NCBI GenBank assembly: GCA_028583405.1
Contig: CM053256.1
Span: 3,900,424-3,964,423 of the forward strand
Length of the DNA: 64,000 nucleotides
Source: Pogonophryne albipinna
Lineage: Eukaryota > Chordata > Actinopteri > Perciformes > Artedidraconidae
Direction: 5' to 3'
Positions 12,701 through 21,525 of the stretch are shown in pieces. Both the position numbers and the translations under genes were made by a program. The first letter of the stretch is position 1. The number at the start of each line of letters is the position of its first letter. The notes beneath the pieces were generated by a model, which saw only the letters and a program-made list of their open reading frames with translations, was not told where the DNA came from and searched no databases.

Positions 12701-15700
12701 CCATTACTGAAAGGGTTTTGGATCACAGCCTGTGACAGATAGGAGACAAACAGAGGAGAGGCTTGAACAAGTAGCAAAGGAGCAGTCACAGCAGGTGAAC
12801 ACACATCTCAGTCTCTGTCAGGCTCAATAACGGTGTCACCTCTAGACCCCCCATGCAAGACACAAAGCAGTTAGACAGCTGGAATGAGGGGAGAAAAAGG
12901 AGGAACCGTGATCTTGTTAGCAGAGATAACAGCAAGGTGGGCAGAGCCATCAGTGTACGGCAAATAAAAACAAATCTGTTCTTGCAAGGAAAATGTTCTG
13001 TTTCTGTTCTAAACGTAGCTTTGAACATTGCCTTCTTCTGAAACAATTCTTAGGTGTCTTTTCTTATCTCTGTGCAAAGCTCTGTGTTGGGGAAATGTCT
13101 TGCTCAGCCATGCTTCACTCTGTATACTGCTTTTCTAGCTTTCTGTGCACAGAGGAATTACCTACACCAGTGGCTTAAATCAAAACCAAGGATTATGTCA
13201 ACCAGTACAGTGGTTTGTCTCTTTCACCCGTTTTCAATAGTGTTTGTACAAATTAGGTTTCACAGAATTGACAACATCAGGATACTTGTACAGAGACAAT
13301 ACTTGTTAGCAGGATGAATTCATTGTTGGTTTTCATTTCCTTAGGCAGACTGTTGGAATACTAAAAGCTGAATTATTACCAGCCTTATCTCTAAGGACTG
13401 TGGAATTACTTAAAAGCATGCAGTTAATCTTTAAAAATAGTCCGTATTACCAGCGGGTTTTCTTCGATAAAAAAAAGAAAGAAAAGAGTACAAAGATTCT
13501 TTACCTGAGCCACAGCCTGGGGAGACCCAGCAAAGGCGGCTGTGGAGACGACACTCACTGCTCCCCCCCCATCATCTCTCCCATCGAGGTGCTGGTCAGT
13601 CACCTGAACAACGCGGTACGTCACCTGCAAGAGTAGAGAGAAACACGTGTCAAACTTGAAAATTAGAGAAGGACCAACTATACAAAAAGTCAATTTCCCA
13701 CCCTCCCTTTGACAGGCGTACTGTGCCTGAATCAATACCTCACCTGATTTGTAGATTTGTTCAGCATATCTAATGCTACAGTTCCCCGGAGCCTAGTATT
13801 ATACACAGTGGTCCAAATCGCAGTTGTGCATTGATCTTACTTCAGGCACATTCTGAAATATAAGCATATTGTTTTCCCTCTCAATTTGCTTATGCATCAG
13901 AATGTGCCTGGTTCAATTTTGAAAACAAGTCAGAAAATGAGCTTGTTTGTCCCAGGAATCCGTATTTGAATCCTTATATCATGTGACTCTCCTCCTGACT
14001 GACATGTGACAGCGGCCCCATGCCAATCCCTGACCAGACTGGAATCCCATGATCTCTCACACTAGCCTTGTTTAGGCAAAATGAGCCACATGGATCGCTG
14101 ACTTTATTCCCTCCAGTGTTAATCATCACAATAAACCAACTTGGAAATCACACATTTGGTTTTTCCGAACTTATTTATCCGCTCTTTTAACTATGCCACA
14201 GTCAATCCGAGACCACTGCTGCGATGTGTGCCACATTATTGGACGAAAAGGAGACACTCTTGACAAAGGTCACCGGTAAATCACGGGACTAGGGAAGAAA
14301 ACCACACATTCATTAGTTCAAGCCATTTAGAGTAGGGATGCTCCGATCGCCAATTTCGGGGCCGATCGCCGGAATCAGTATCGGCCGATACCGATCGCCG
14401 ATCCGATCAAGTGGGCGAGGCCTAAATGGAAGATTTAAACATCACTTTAAATCTTCCATTTAAAGTGATGTTTAAAACTCAGTTAATGGGGCTCATTCAC
14501 TGGAGCTTCCACAAACAACAATCAACTTAATTATTACATTCAAATGATGTACATTATTCAAGTTTACATTCAATGTCATGTATTTTACGTCATGCGATCG
14601 GCTCTCGCGATCGGCATGTTTAGAGAGCACCGATCGATCGGTAGAGAGTGAGTATCGGCCGATCTCGATCGGTGACCGATCGATCGGAGCATCCCTAATT
14701 TAGAGCCTGTTATCCTGACTTGTATTTCGAAAAGGGACACACGATCACATAACAAGAACATGCAACCTTACAAAGGAAAGACTACTACCCAGGTTTTTCT
14801 CACAGTGAGGTGGCTACGCTAACAACACTTATTGTGACAAATCTAAATATCAAAAAGTGGGGGGAAATTAATGTTGAGGTACTTACTTACTTGTATACTT
14901 TCAATGTACGTGTAATTCTACTAAACATTACTTACTAGTTACTAGACGTATTTATATTATCAACCCAAAATATAACTCAACATATAAATTTCCATATGTT
15001 TTTTATAGGTAAAGCTACCCTGCAGTTTATGAAGTAGTTAGTATTAGGTTAATATTACCAGTTGCAACATCAGTGATTGTTATTACATTACATGTCACTT
15101 GTTAGACGCTTTTATCCAAAGCGACTTACATACTCAATACTGTGGGCAATCCCCATATGAGCAATTTGGGGTGAAGTGTCTTGCCCAGGGACACAACGAC
15201 ATGCTGACTGCAGTGGGGTTTGAACCTGCTGTGACCTCCTGATCCCAACACCAAGGCTCTATCCACTGTGCCACACGCTCCCGTGTGTTATTCATAGGGA
15301 TGGGCAATATATCAATATTGCATGAATCTTGTAATGAGACTTAATATCATCTTAGCTTTTGGACATCAAAATACATAATCGGGCTTGAGTGTTGTCTTTT
15401 CCTGTGATTAAAACTCTGCATTCCAGTTAAGTGGGTGTACTGTTCTATCATTTGCCTTTACCCACTTAGTCATTATGTCCAGTCCACATTACTGATGATT
15501 ATATCTTTCCAAAAATGCCGTTAACATTTAGTAGATGCACAAAAAGTGTACTGTTCAATATGGTCGCAATATTGATTGAGGTATTTGATAGATATTTTTA
15601 TATTGCTTTTCTCCATATCGCCTAACCCTCTCAACATATTATTGCATCACTAATACTCCAGTCATATAACATTCATAATTCCCAAATGGGCTATTCTGCA

Positions 15701-17215
15701 CAAGTAATATTTTTACTTTTGGTACTGATTTTGATTGCCTAGACTTTTGAACCTTCGCTTTCAGGACTTTTACTTGTAACAGAATATGTTTACATTGCAG
15801 TATTGCAATTTGCAACTCCTACTTAGGTTCCACTACTGCATTCATTTCATTTGTATTTGTTCCGTTCATAGTATGCACAACTTAATGTATAACAATTGTT
15901 TACAAAACATGTCTATTAACACACCATTGACCGAAAAGGAGCAGGGAGAAGAAACTAATCTTATGTTACCTGCCCCTTAAATGTTACCTGCCCTATAAAT
16001 GGAAATAGATGGTCTGTCCTTCATATTTTCTTATTCACACAGTATCATAGGATAATAAGAGAGACACGAAAAACGTACAACAAAAAAATACTTAGTTCCC
16101 ACTTGCCAGTTAACAGAAAGAAACAAAACAAAAAACAACAACACCGAAAACATCACATGTCCAAATAAAAAGTGCAACACCCTCATCTGGGTCCTACTGG
16201 AGAAGAAGGACTATCTTGGTCTTTCTGACAATGGGAGGGGGAAAACACAATCACAATCACTGACATAATAGCCTCCATTATTTGCTTACCTGCCCACCCT
16301 CTGTGCGGAACTGATATTGTATGTTGTGGTCACCAAATGCTGCAGCCTGCTGAACGCTGGCTATAGTAACAGCTGTGTGCTCTTCTCCTGTTCCGTCTCA
16401 AGGGTGAAAGAGGACAGAAAAAGACAGTTAGAACAGAAGAGGAGGGAAACGAATAAAGACAGCTAACAAACCCTGAGATAAACTGCACAAAACAATACAT
16501 ATACCAAAGCATGCTGCAACTTACATGCATGCTACACACCTTTATTTTAATCAGATAAAACAAGTTAAAAACAATCCGTTATAAAGTCTCACAGCCCAGC
16601 AGGTGCCAGATGTTGTGAATGACAGCTTAGTAAATAGGTTCTTACCTTCAGAAGTCTGGACAACCTCTTCTTCTTGTTTTTCTTGGCTGCAAACCACATA
16701 ACAAAAACACTGAGTTTTAACGTGACAAGCTAACGATGTGTTTATCCTGCAAAAATATATAAATATAATTACTGACACTCAACTTTGCCTTAGCTGATGG
16801 CAAACTTGTGCAAGACGTCAAACAACCAACAGCAAAATCGCAATGTAAAACACAACATTTCTACTGTCTTCAGTTGACCTACAGTTGCTCATTTGTTTAT
16901 GTTTAAATACTTAGCTTAAGCTAACATAGCTATTGCACCGTTGTATGCCAAGTTAACCATGATCATGTTTTTTTACATTGGTCTTTATGATACAACTTGT
17001 CAGCTATGCAGATGGAAACGTTTTTCACTTCTCTTTCTAACTTAACCGCCTTTCTCAGATTTTATTTAATTTGACAACAGTTTTCTTTTTAGTTCAGGCC
17101 TTGGTAAGCGTCGTAAACTAGCTATCCGAAATAGCATGTTGTAGCTAGCTTGTCCCAGTTAGCCATTTTGGCCGACTCTCGGTTACCTTGCGCTGTCCAG
17201 ACTCTGTTCAAGCAT
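723..17215 (-). CDS. usf2: Upstream stimulatory factor 2 (USF2), N-terminal and USF-specific region; 3' exons lie beyond the left edge
   Basis: USF2 is a nuclear bHLH-leucine-zipper factor that binds CACGTG E-boxes as a homodimer or with USF1. Coding exons on the minus strand, from the start codon: 17187-17215, 16646-16686, 16290-16396, 13505-13624, 12576-12729 and 723-810. All have GT-AG boundaries and join in one frame of about 180 codons. Diagnostic stretches are [43 protein letters not shown] and [20 protein letters not shown]. They match USF2 rather than USF1, notably [13 protein letters not shown] and the [11 protein letters not shown] segment. The start [10 protein letters not shown] was chosen because it opens the only exon in phase with 16646-16686. 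The basic, helix-loop-helix and zipper exons are not in the window. The last intron shown, 811-12575, is unusually long because it is filled with nested transposons. Identity is very likely; the first exon is less certain than the rest. Confidence 0.93.
2133..3129. mobile_element. Non-autonomous hAT transposon with 8-bp target duplication
   Basis: The ends are imperfect inverted repeats: CAGGGGTCGGCAACCC at the left and GTTGCCAACCCCTG at the right. The element is flanked by a perfect 8-bp direct repeat CTTTAGTC (2125-2132 and 3130-3137), the target-site length typical of hAT transposases. The interior holds a (TC)n run near 2805-2825 and no intact transposase frame. It sits in the long usf2 intron. 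Confidence 0.88.
3284..4184 (+). mobile_element. hAT transposon relic with transposase N-terminal fragment
   Basis: The ends CAGACCCGGC and GCCGGGTCCG are inverted repeats with one mismatch. They are flanked by the 8-bp direct repeat TATGTGAC (3276-3283 and 4185-4192). Near 3634 a short plus-strand frame begins MDIRKWF, resembling the start of hAT/ZMYM-type transposases, but it soon decays. The ends are very GC rich (GGGCCCGCC-like runs). This is an internally deleted, inactive copy. Confidence 0.82.
5322..6149 (+). CDS. LINE ORF1 protein with SGNH-hydrolase (esterase) domain
   Basis: This open frame of 275 codons is the first ORF of the L2-like LINE. After a CVKC zinc-knuckle-like pair and a short possible coiled coil ([16 protein letters not shown]), it enters an SGNH-hydrolase fold. 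The expected blocks are visible: the nucleophile region [10 protein letters not shown], the block-III Gly-Asn in [13 protein letters not shown] sequence (IQVGGNDVR), and the C-terminal Asp-His pair in [11 protein letters not shown]. Esterase-type ORF1 proteins are known from CR1 and L2 relatives and are thought to act in retrotransposition particles; their substrate is unclear. The catalytic Ser, Gly, Asn and Asp-His all look intact. The exact initiator is uncertain: the ATG at 5299 is in another frame, so 5340 or a codon near it is a candidate. Confidence 0.75.
   Translation: MLFPALMFGYFPTSFTGTDTCVKCSIVVRLEAGIIAIEARLRILESNSATVKPMLAGADRQQIAPISRPPATPEQQGDWVTVQKGHNAKPAGPHQPVHVSNRYSPLSETPAEKPTLVIGSSIMRHVNLETKASTVTCIPGARAGDVEAHLKLLAKNKRKYSRIVIQVGGNDVRLRQSECTKLNVESVCSYAKTMSDTVIFSGPLPNLINDDMYSRMSSFQRWLSWWCPANNVGFVNNWTAFWGKPGLIKRDGIHPTLEGANLISANISGLCGLNP
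8084..8299 (-). pseudogene. BED zinc-finger fragment of a hAT transposase
   Basis: This 71-codon frame starts [16 protein letters not shown] and contains [20 protein letters not shown] followed by HLKTH. That gives the C-x2-C ... H-x4-H pattern of a BED finger, the DNA-binding N-terminus of many hAT transposases and of ZBED genes derived from them. The frame ends soon after and no RNase-H-like or dimerisation domain follows, so it is read as a leftover first exon of the surrounding element rather than a host gene. Confidence 0.6.
8325..8611. mobile_element. TTAA-flanked MITE with 37-bp perfect inverted repeats
   Basis: The termini begin AGGTGGGGTAGGTAAGTTTG and match perfectly as inverted repeats over 37 bp, ending at CTCGAGAT. 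TTAA occurs directly outside both ends (8321-8324 and 8612-8615). TTAA targets are used by piggyBac and Kolobok transposases. The interior codes for nothing. It is nested in the hAT element at 6901-8797, so it is the youngest layer of that stack. Confidence 0.85.
11850..12023. repeat. hAT-like end fragment
   Basis: AT-rich sequence with TTCGAATA repeats ends in TCGTTCCCATCCCTAG. That is the complement of a CTAGGGATGGGAACGA-type terminus, as seen at hAT-derived MITEs in fish. The other end was not found, so this is called a fragment. Confidence 0.4.
12024..12158 (+). repeat. 5'-truncated tRNA-derived SINE
   Basis: From TTCAAACCCCACTGCAGTCA through GGATAAAAGCGTCTAACAAG to a TGTAATGTAATGT tail, this matches on the plus strand the same SINE family seen complete, in reverse, at 15083-15285. 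Only the part from the B box onward is present. Confidence 0.75.
14333..14697. mobile_element. hAT-type MITE with 8-bp duplication and internal hairpin
   Basis: The ends TAGGGATGCTCCGATCG and CGATCGGAGCATCCCTA are perfect inverted repeats. They are flanked by the direct repeat ATTTAGAG (14325-14332 and 14698-14705). The body is rich in CGATCGG/CCGATC motifs. At 14433-14476 there is a 19-bp perfect hairpin with a 5-base loop (arms begin ATTTAAACATCACTTTAAA). It lies in the usf2 intron between the exons at 13505 and 16290. Confidence 0.88.
15083..15285 (-). repeat. Full-length tRNA-derived SINE
   Basis: Read on the minus strand, it starts with a tRNA-like head (GCGTGTGGCACAGTGGATAG, box A region) and a box B-like GGTTCAAACC. 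It continues through the ACTGCAGTCAGCATGTCG body and ends with GCTTTGGATAAAAGCGTCTA and a TGTAATG tail. This 3' motif is widespread in teleost SINEs. It is not a tRNA gene: the head is degenerate and joined to the SINE body. Confidence 0.8.
15297..15632. repeat. Possible degraded hAT-like element
   Basis: It begins GGGATGGGCAATATATCAATATTGC and ends near ATATTGCTTTTCTCCATATCGCCTAACCCTC. The ends are roughly complementary and recall TAGGGATGGGCAATAT-type fish hAT repeats. No clean target duplication was found. Confidence 0.35.
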
Positions 17216-17400
17216 ATCCATCAGGGTTAGAATAAAAAGTGATATTCGGTGTCACAGATGGAGATGGAAGTGCTGATCACGGGAACAAACACTCGGGTCA
17301 TGTGAGAGAGAAGCCCAGGACACGTGAGGTACGGCTCGGTGTCGGAGGTAAAATGGAGGCCACTGCTGCTGCTGCTGCCGCTGCCGCTGGGTGACCCGAG
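17216..17400 (-). promoter_or_regulatory. usf2: Probable usf2 promoter / 5' UTR with CACGTG E-box
   Basis: This GC-rich stretch lies just upstream of the usf2 start codon. It has a (CTG)n/(CCGCTG)n run near 17360-17390 and a perfect palindromic E-box CACGTG at 17321-17326. No TATA box is evident, as expected for a housekeeping promoter. CACGTG is the sequence USF proteins bind, so self-regulation is possible but inferred only. Confidence 0.5.
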
Positions 17401-18960
17401 CTGACTCTCGTGCAGCAGCTGTTAACAAAACCGTCTCTGCTCACTGTCAGTGGTGGAAACTAAATAGCCTACATATACTCGAGTACTGTACTTTATTTAA
17501 GTATTCATTAATGTATTCCACTCATGGCGATTATTACAAAACATGTACACTTTACGCAGATATTTTTTCAACCTGTCCTTTATTTTTTTTTAAACTGCAA
17601 ATAGATGGTCTTTCAGTCACAGCTGCTTACAAATACTTACAGTAACATGAAACCAAAATCACAATCAAAAGTCAACACAACCATAGGCGTAATTTGCGCT
17701 GGGGACGCTGGACACAGATTTATTTTTAATATGCAGCCCAAAATGTTCTATAGTTGGGGACTAAAACCCACGTCTGTGATCAGGATATGGACTGCCTGCC
17801 TTAACCTCTGAGCAATGTATGGGCAGACTGGATTGATTTGAAATGACTGTATTACATTAGGCTGGCAAGGACACAAAATCTGTCAAAACATGAAAACTCA
17901 CAAAGATGATAAAGGAAATGAATACATACAAAGTCCTATTTGTGCGTGTTTCTTTCTTAAAGAAGCTATTAGAAATCTTTGTCCCCATTTACAAAAAATT
18001 GTATTTACATTTTTCATGCAGGTGCTCGAGGTTCAACACCCAGTAGAGGGACATATTTTGTCTTCTGCTATGCTGATGTTAAATCTGGAAAAATTGTCCG
18101 CACCACTTTTTCTAACAATGTTACACCCATGAACACAACAATCAGAAAAACAGGTTACCTGACATCTTCATAGTCTAGTCTTTCTTTTCACATTTTCTAA
18201 AACCTAAAGATGTTCATACAGCCCTTTAAATCATATGGTAATGCATTCCACGGTTTAACGACTCTACAGAAATACACATTCTGCTTTAACGTACACGTAA
18301 CACCATTTTGAGGGACATTTGAGGGACTTGTACTGACTTCTACTCCACTCTATTTTGAAAGGACATGTTGGAATTTTTACATTTATTATTGCTCCAACAA
18401 TGAAACATACTGCACTTAGGCCATAACAATATACAACATAACTAGTAATAAAAGAGTGCTTCAGACATAATGGTACAGGTAAAATGCAGTATAATAAATA
18501 TTCTAATAATAATAATAATGTGTTGTGAATCACCATTTACTGATCTGAGAGTATACAGTTTAACAGTATATTTAAAGGTCTCCTATTATACTATGTGTAG
18601 GCCTATATTATGGGTCTCAGATATGTACAAACATATAAAAACATGTGGATGACGTGTTTTGCTAAAAATTCCAAACAGATAATGCATTTTAGACATCCCT
18701 CATATCCCTCTATTTCAGCCCTGTTAGAGAACTGCAGGTTCGGGGTCCTTGGCTTGAAAAAAAAGAAAAGAGGAGTAGGAGCTAATGCCTGCTCAGAATT
18801 CTACCGGCAGATACTGCTATATTCTGCCGGTGAAAATGCCATATCATGTTCCAAACTACATCAAGGATTATTTCTGAAACAGTATGGAGCTCAAATGCTT
18901 TTTCTCTTGCAGGTTTACCACAAGGTGAGTTCCTTTTATTATTTCCTGCTTTTTTACACA
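17401..18960. other. Intergenic, no gene recognised
   Basis: AT-rich spacer between usf2 and the composite repeat. It holds several short reading frames without family resemblance and an (AAT)n run near 18505-18520. Nothing here could be assigned. Confidence 0.5.
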
Positions 18961-19345
18961 TTCTGGGTGTTTCTCAATGTCGAGTACGCTTGCTTGGTAG
19001 CACGTGTCTTCCGAGTCACTTGCTTCAGAAGCGAGGCAAGAAAACTTCCTGGCATTCGGAAAACGAAGAGTGGAACAGGAGCAAGTGTGCAGGTGTGTGT
19101 CATATGAGAGGCCCCGCCTTACATTTTCCGCCACAGATTTGGGGAAATTGGTCCGTGCGCAAAGCATTGTGGGGATTTTAAGACCACAGAGTCTACACAT
19201 GTGCAGCCTCGAAATGTCTCGTTACGAAGTACGCCGGGCTCGGTAGAATTCCAAGTATGCTGGACACTGGAACAGTCCTTCGGCAGCACTCGATTACGTA
19301 GTATGCTTGAAATAGTGGCTCTGGAGCAGCTTTACTCGACATAGA

Positions 19346-19732
19346 GGCCGTTTCTCAATCGCGAGGATGCTTGCTTGGTAGCACATGTCTTCCGAGTCAC
19401 TTGCTTCAGAAGCTAGGCAAGAATCCTTCCTGGCATTTGGAAAATGAAGAGTGGAACAGGCTAGCAAGTGTGCAGGTGTGCGTCATAGGCCCCGCCTTAC
19501 ATTTTCCGCCACAGATTTGGGGAAATTGGTCCGTGCGCAAAGCGTTGTGGGGATTTTAAGGAGGCGAAGTCTACCCATGTGCAGCCTCGAAATTACCCCC
19601 AAACCAAGGACGCGGCCTCGTTGGAATTCCAAGTATGCTGGAGATTGGAACAGTCCTTCGGCGGTACTCAATGACGTAGCATCCTTGAAATATTGGCTTG
19701 GAAGCCAGTTTCCTCGAGATTGAGAAACGGCC
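19346..19732. mobile_element. MITE copy with GGCCGTTTCTCAAT termini
   Basis: This 387-bp unit has 14-bp perfect inverted ends and repeats most of the preceding 18968-19340 sequence. Like that copy it contains TTTGGGGAAATTGGTCCGTG and AGTCCTTCGGCGGTACTCAA-like blocks. It is the better preserved of the two tandem copies. Confidence 0.75.
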
Positions 19733-20450
19733 AGAGAACCGTAGTGACGCGTCCTAAAACCCGGAAGTAAACTCCTTCCGGTTCCTTTGTCAAAAACGCA
19801 ATGCAATTTCTCCATAGGATTTTGGAAAATAGCTCGAAATAAGGTCTGTGGTTGACACACATTTAAGAGACGGATCACGTTTTGTTCAGCCGGATAATAT
19901 CCACATGTCTACCCTACTTTTATAATTTTCGAATCATAAATGTAGTCGCCAGAAGCAAAATGCTAACGTTATGCTATAAACGAACTACAGCAGGGTTGCT
20001 GCTTCAATGTCACGCCAACTTAAGATCCATATTCAAACATACAGATTCTAAATGGTACAAGTTGAAGCGTTTGTTTGAACAGTTTGCAGGAGGCAGGCAC
20101 TTGCTTTCAAGCAGAACAGGGCAAACAAACTTAGCGGGAGTGTTTTACGTGTTCGGTGTAATGACGTAAAACGGCCTGGACAACTTCTGTAGTCCTATTC
20201 AGCCAAATGTTAACAACCATCGTTTTTCAGACACGTAAACTCTTCAAAAATCACCAGCGGGGTCACTGCTGATGTATTTAAGTAGAACAAAACGTGATCT
20301 GTCTCTTCCATTTGTGTCAAACACAGACCTTATGTGGAGCTATTTTCCAAAATCCTATGGAGAAATTGCATTGCTTTTTATCGAATGAACCGGACGTGGT
20401 AAAAATGCTAACTTACTGCCGGGTTTTAGGACGCGTCACTGCGGTTCTCT
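19733..20450. mobile_element. Long-TIR non-autonomous transposon
   Basis: The left arm AGAGAACCGTAGTGACGCGT and the right arm (complement AGAGAACCGCAGTGACGCGT) match at 31 of the first 32 bases. Similarity continues in patches for about 150 bp, for example ATTTTGGAAAATAGCTC on the left and its complement near 20340. It is inserted inside the right end of the composite, so ATTGAGAAAC follows it again. The family is not identified. Confidence 0.75.
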
Positions 20451-20464
20451 ATTGAGAAACACCC

Positions 20465-21400
20465 ACTCTCTCCAGTACAGGTTAGCTCTGAGTGTTAGCG
20501 ATGCTTGCTAATGTAAACAAAGACCATATTACTTCGATTACGTCCAAAACAGTCGGGCATTGTTTCTGATGGCAACGTTTCTGATAGTGCCGTGGGTCCA
20601 CATTTCCGATATTAGGCCTACGTCATATTGTTGTACCCCAGTTTTTAGAGATTTGGGTACGGAGGAAAAGAGAGAGGGTTTTGTTTTCTGACACTTTGTG
20701 GGTTCCCTGACACACAGGGGACACATATTTATGTATAAAAGACATCAATAAGCTCATTGTGCATGATAGGTTTTATAGTAATAAAAAGGTGGCTAATTGT
20801 CTGGCTCAACATCGAGCATTAAATTAAAATAAAGATTAAACATAAAAAATATCAATGGAACAAGGGCTTTTCGAGGTTTGTATTTAAAACAGACACAATA
20901 CATATATTTCTTTCATTTTAGGAATATTAAAACACTTATATCAAGATTAGCTATTGATTAGGCTTTGAATATTAATGTTTTCCCTATCAGAATAACTGTA
21001 TTTGATCGTTTTTTTGTCTGTGTCTCAAATTTCATTCAGAGCCCCCAACACAATCGATGAATAAATAGATGAAACATCGCTTAACCCTCGTTACATCACT
21101 CTACCTCGGTGAACTTTGCCACACATTATGCGGAACGTTTCTTCTTTGGCTCCTATTTACGACAAATATATGAGGAGCACCACACCATGCACCTGTGATT
21201 TGTCGTATTTCCCACAATTTCAGTAATGGAAACAATAACGATAGTAGATCATGGGAATTAATGTGGATTTAAGACGTTCTCCAAACATCCTAAATTCAAT
21301 TTATTTAACTTATTGTTTAATTTAACAACGGCTTTAAGCGACTTTTTAGCGAATCCGCGTAGAGATTGGTTACTCTTGTCCGTTTCCTGTTGGCTGGAAC
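20465..21400. other. Spacer upstream of etfb
   Basis: Mostly AT-rich sequence without recognisable genes or clear repeats. The last ~120 bases before the etfb start probably hold its promoter and 5' UTR, but no core promoter motif stands out. Confidence 0.4.
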
Positions 21401-21525
21401 GGGAGGCGTTCCACTCTGGTGTCACCCTAAAATATGTCCGACCTCTACTCCTTGGGTGAAGGTTCACTGCGGTGACACTGTTTCTTTAGCTGTCTACTTC
21501 TGCATTGATAAACGTTTCAGCAATA

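Larger units (their letters stand above)
18965..20464. mobile_element. Composite inverted-repeat element: outer MITE ends enclosing a duplicated MITE and a long-TIR element
   Basis: The outer ends are GGGTGTTTCTCAAT (18965-18978) and ATTGAGAAACACCC (20451-20464), perfect inverted repeats. Inside, the first segment (18965-19345) is followed in the same orientation by a near copy at 19346-19732, bounded by GGCCGTTTCTCAAT and ATTGAGAAACGGCC. Both share the landmarks TCTTCCGAGTCACTTGCTTC and GGCCCCGCCTTACATTTTCC. A third unit, 19733-20450, follows with long inverted arms. No coding frame and no clear outer target duplication were seen. Confidence 0.75.

Noticed and set aside
15083..15285. tRNA gene
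   Set aside because: The box A/B-like sequence is degenerate and fused to a SINE body and tail, with no cloverleaf.
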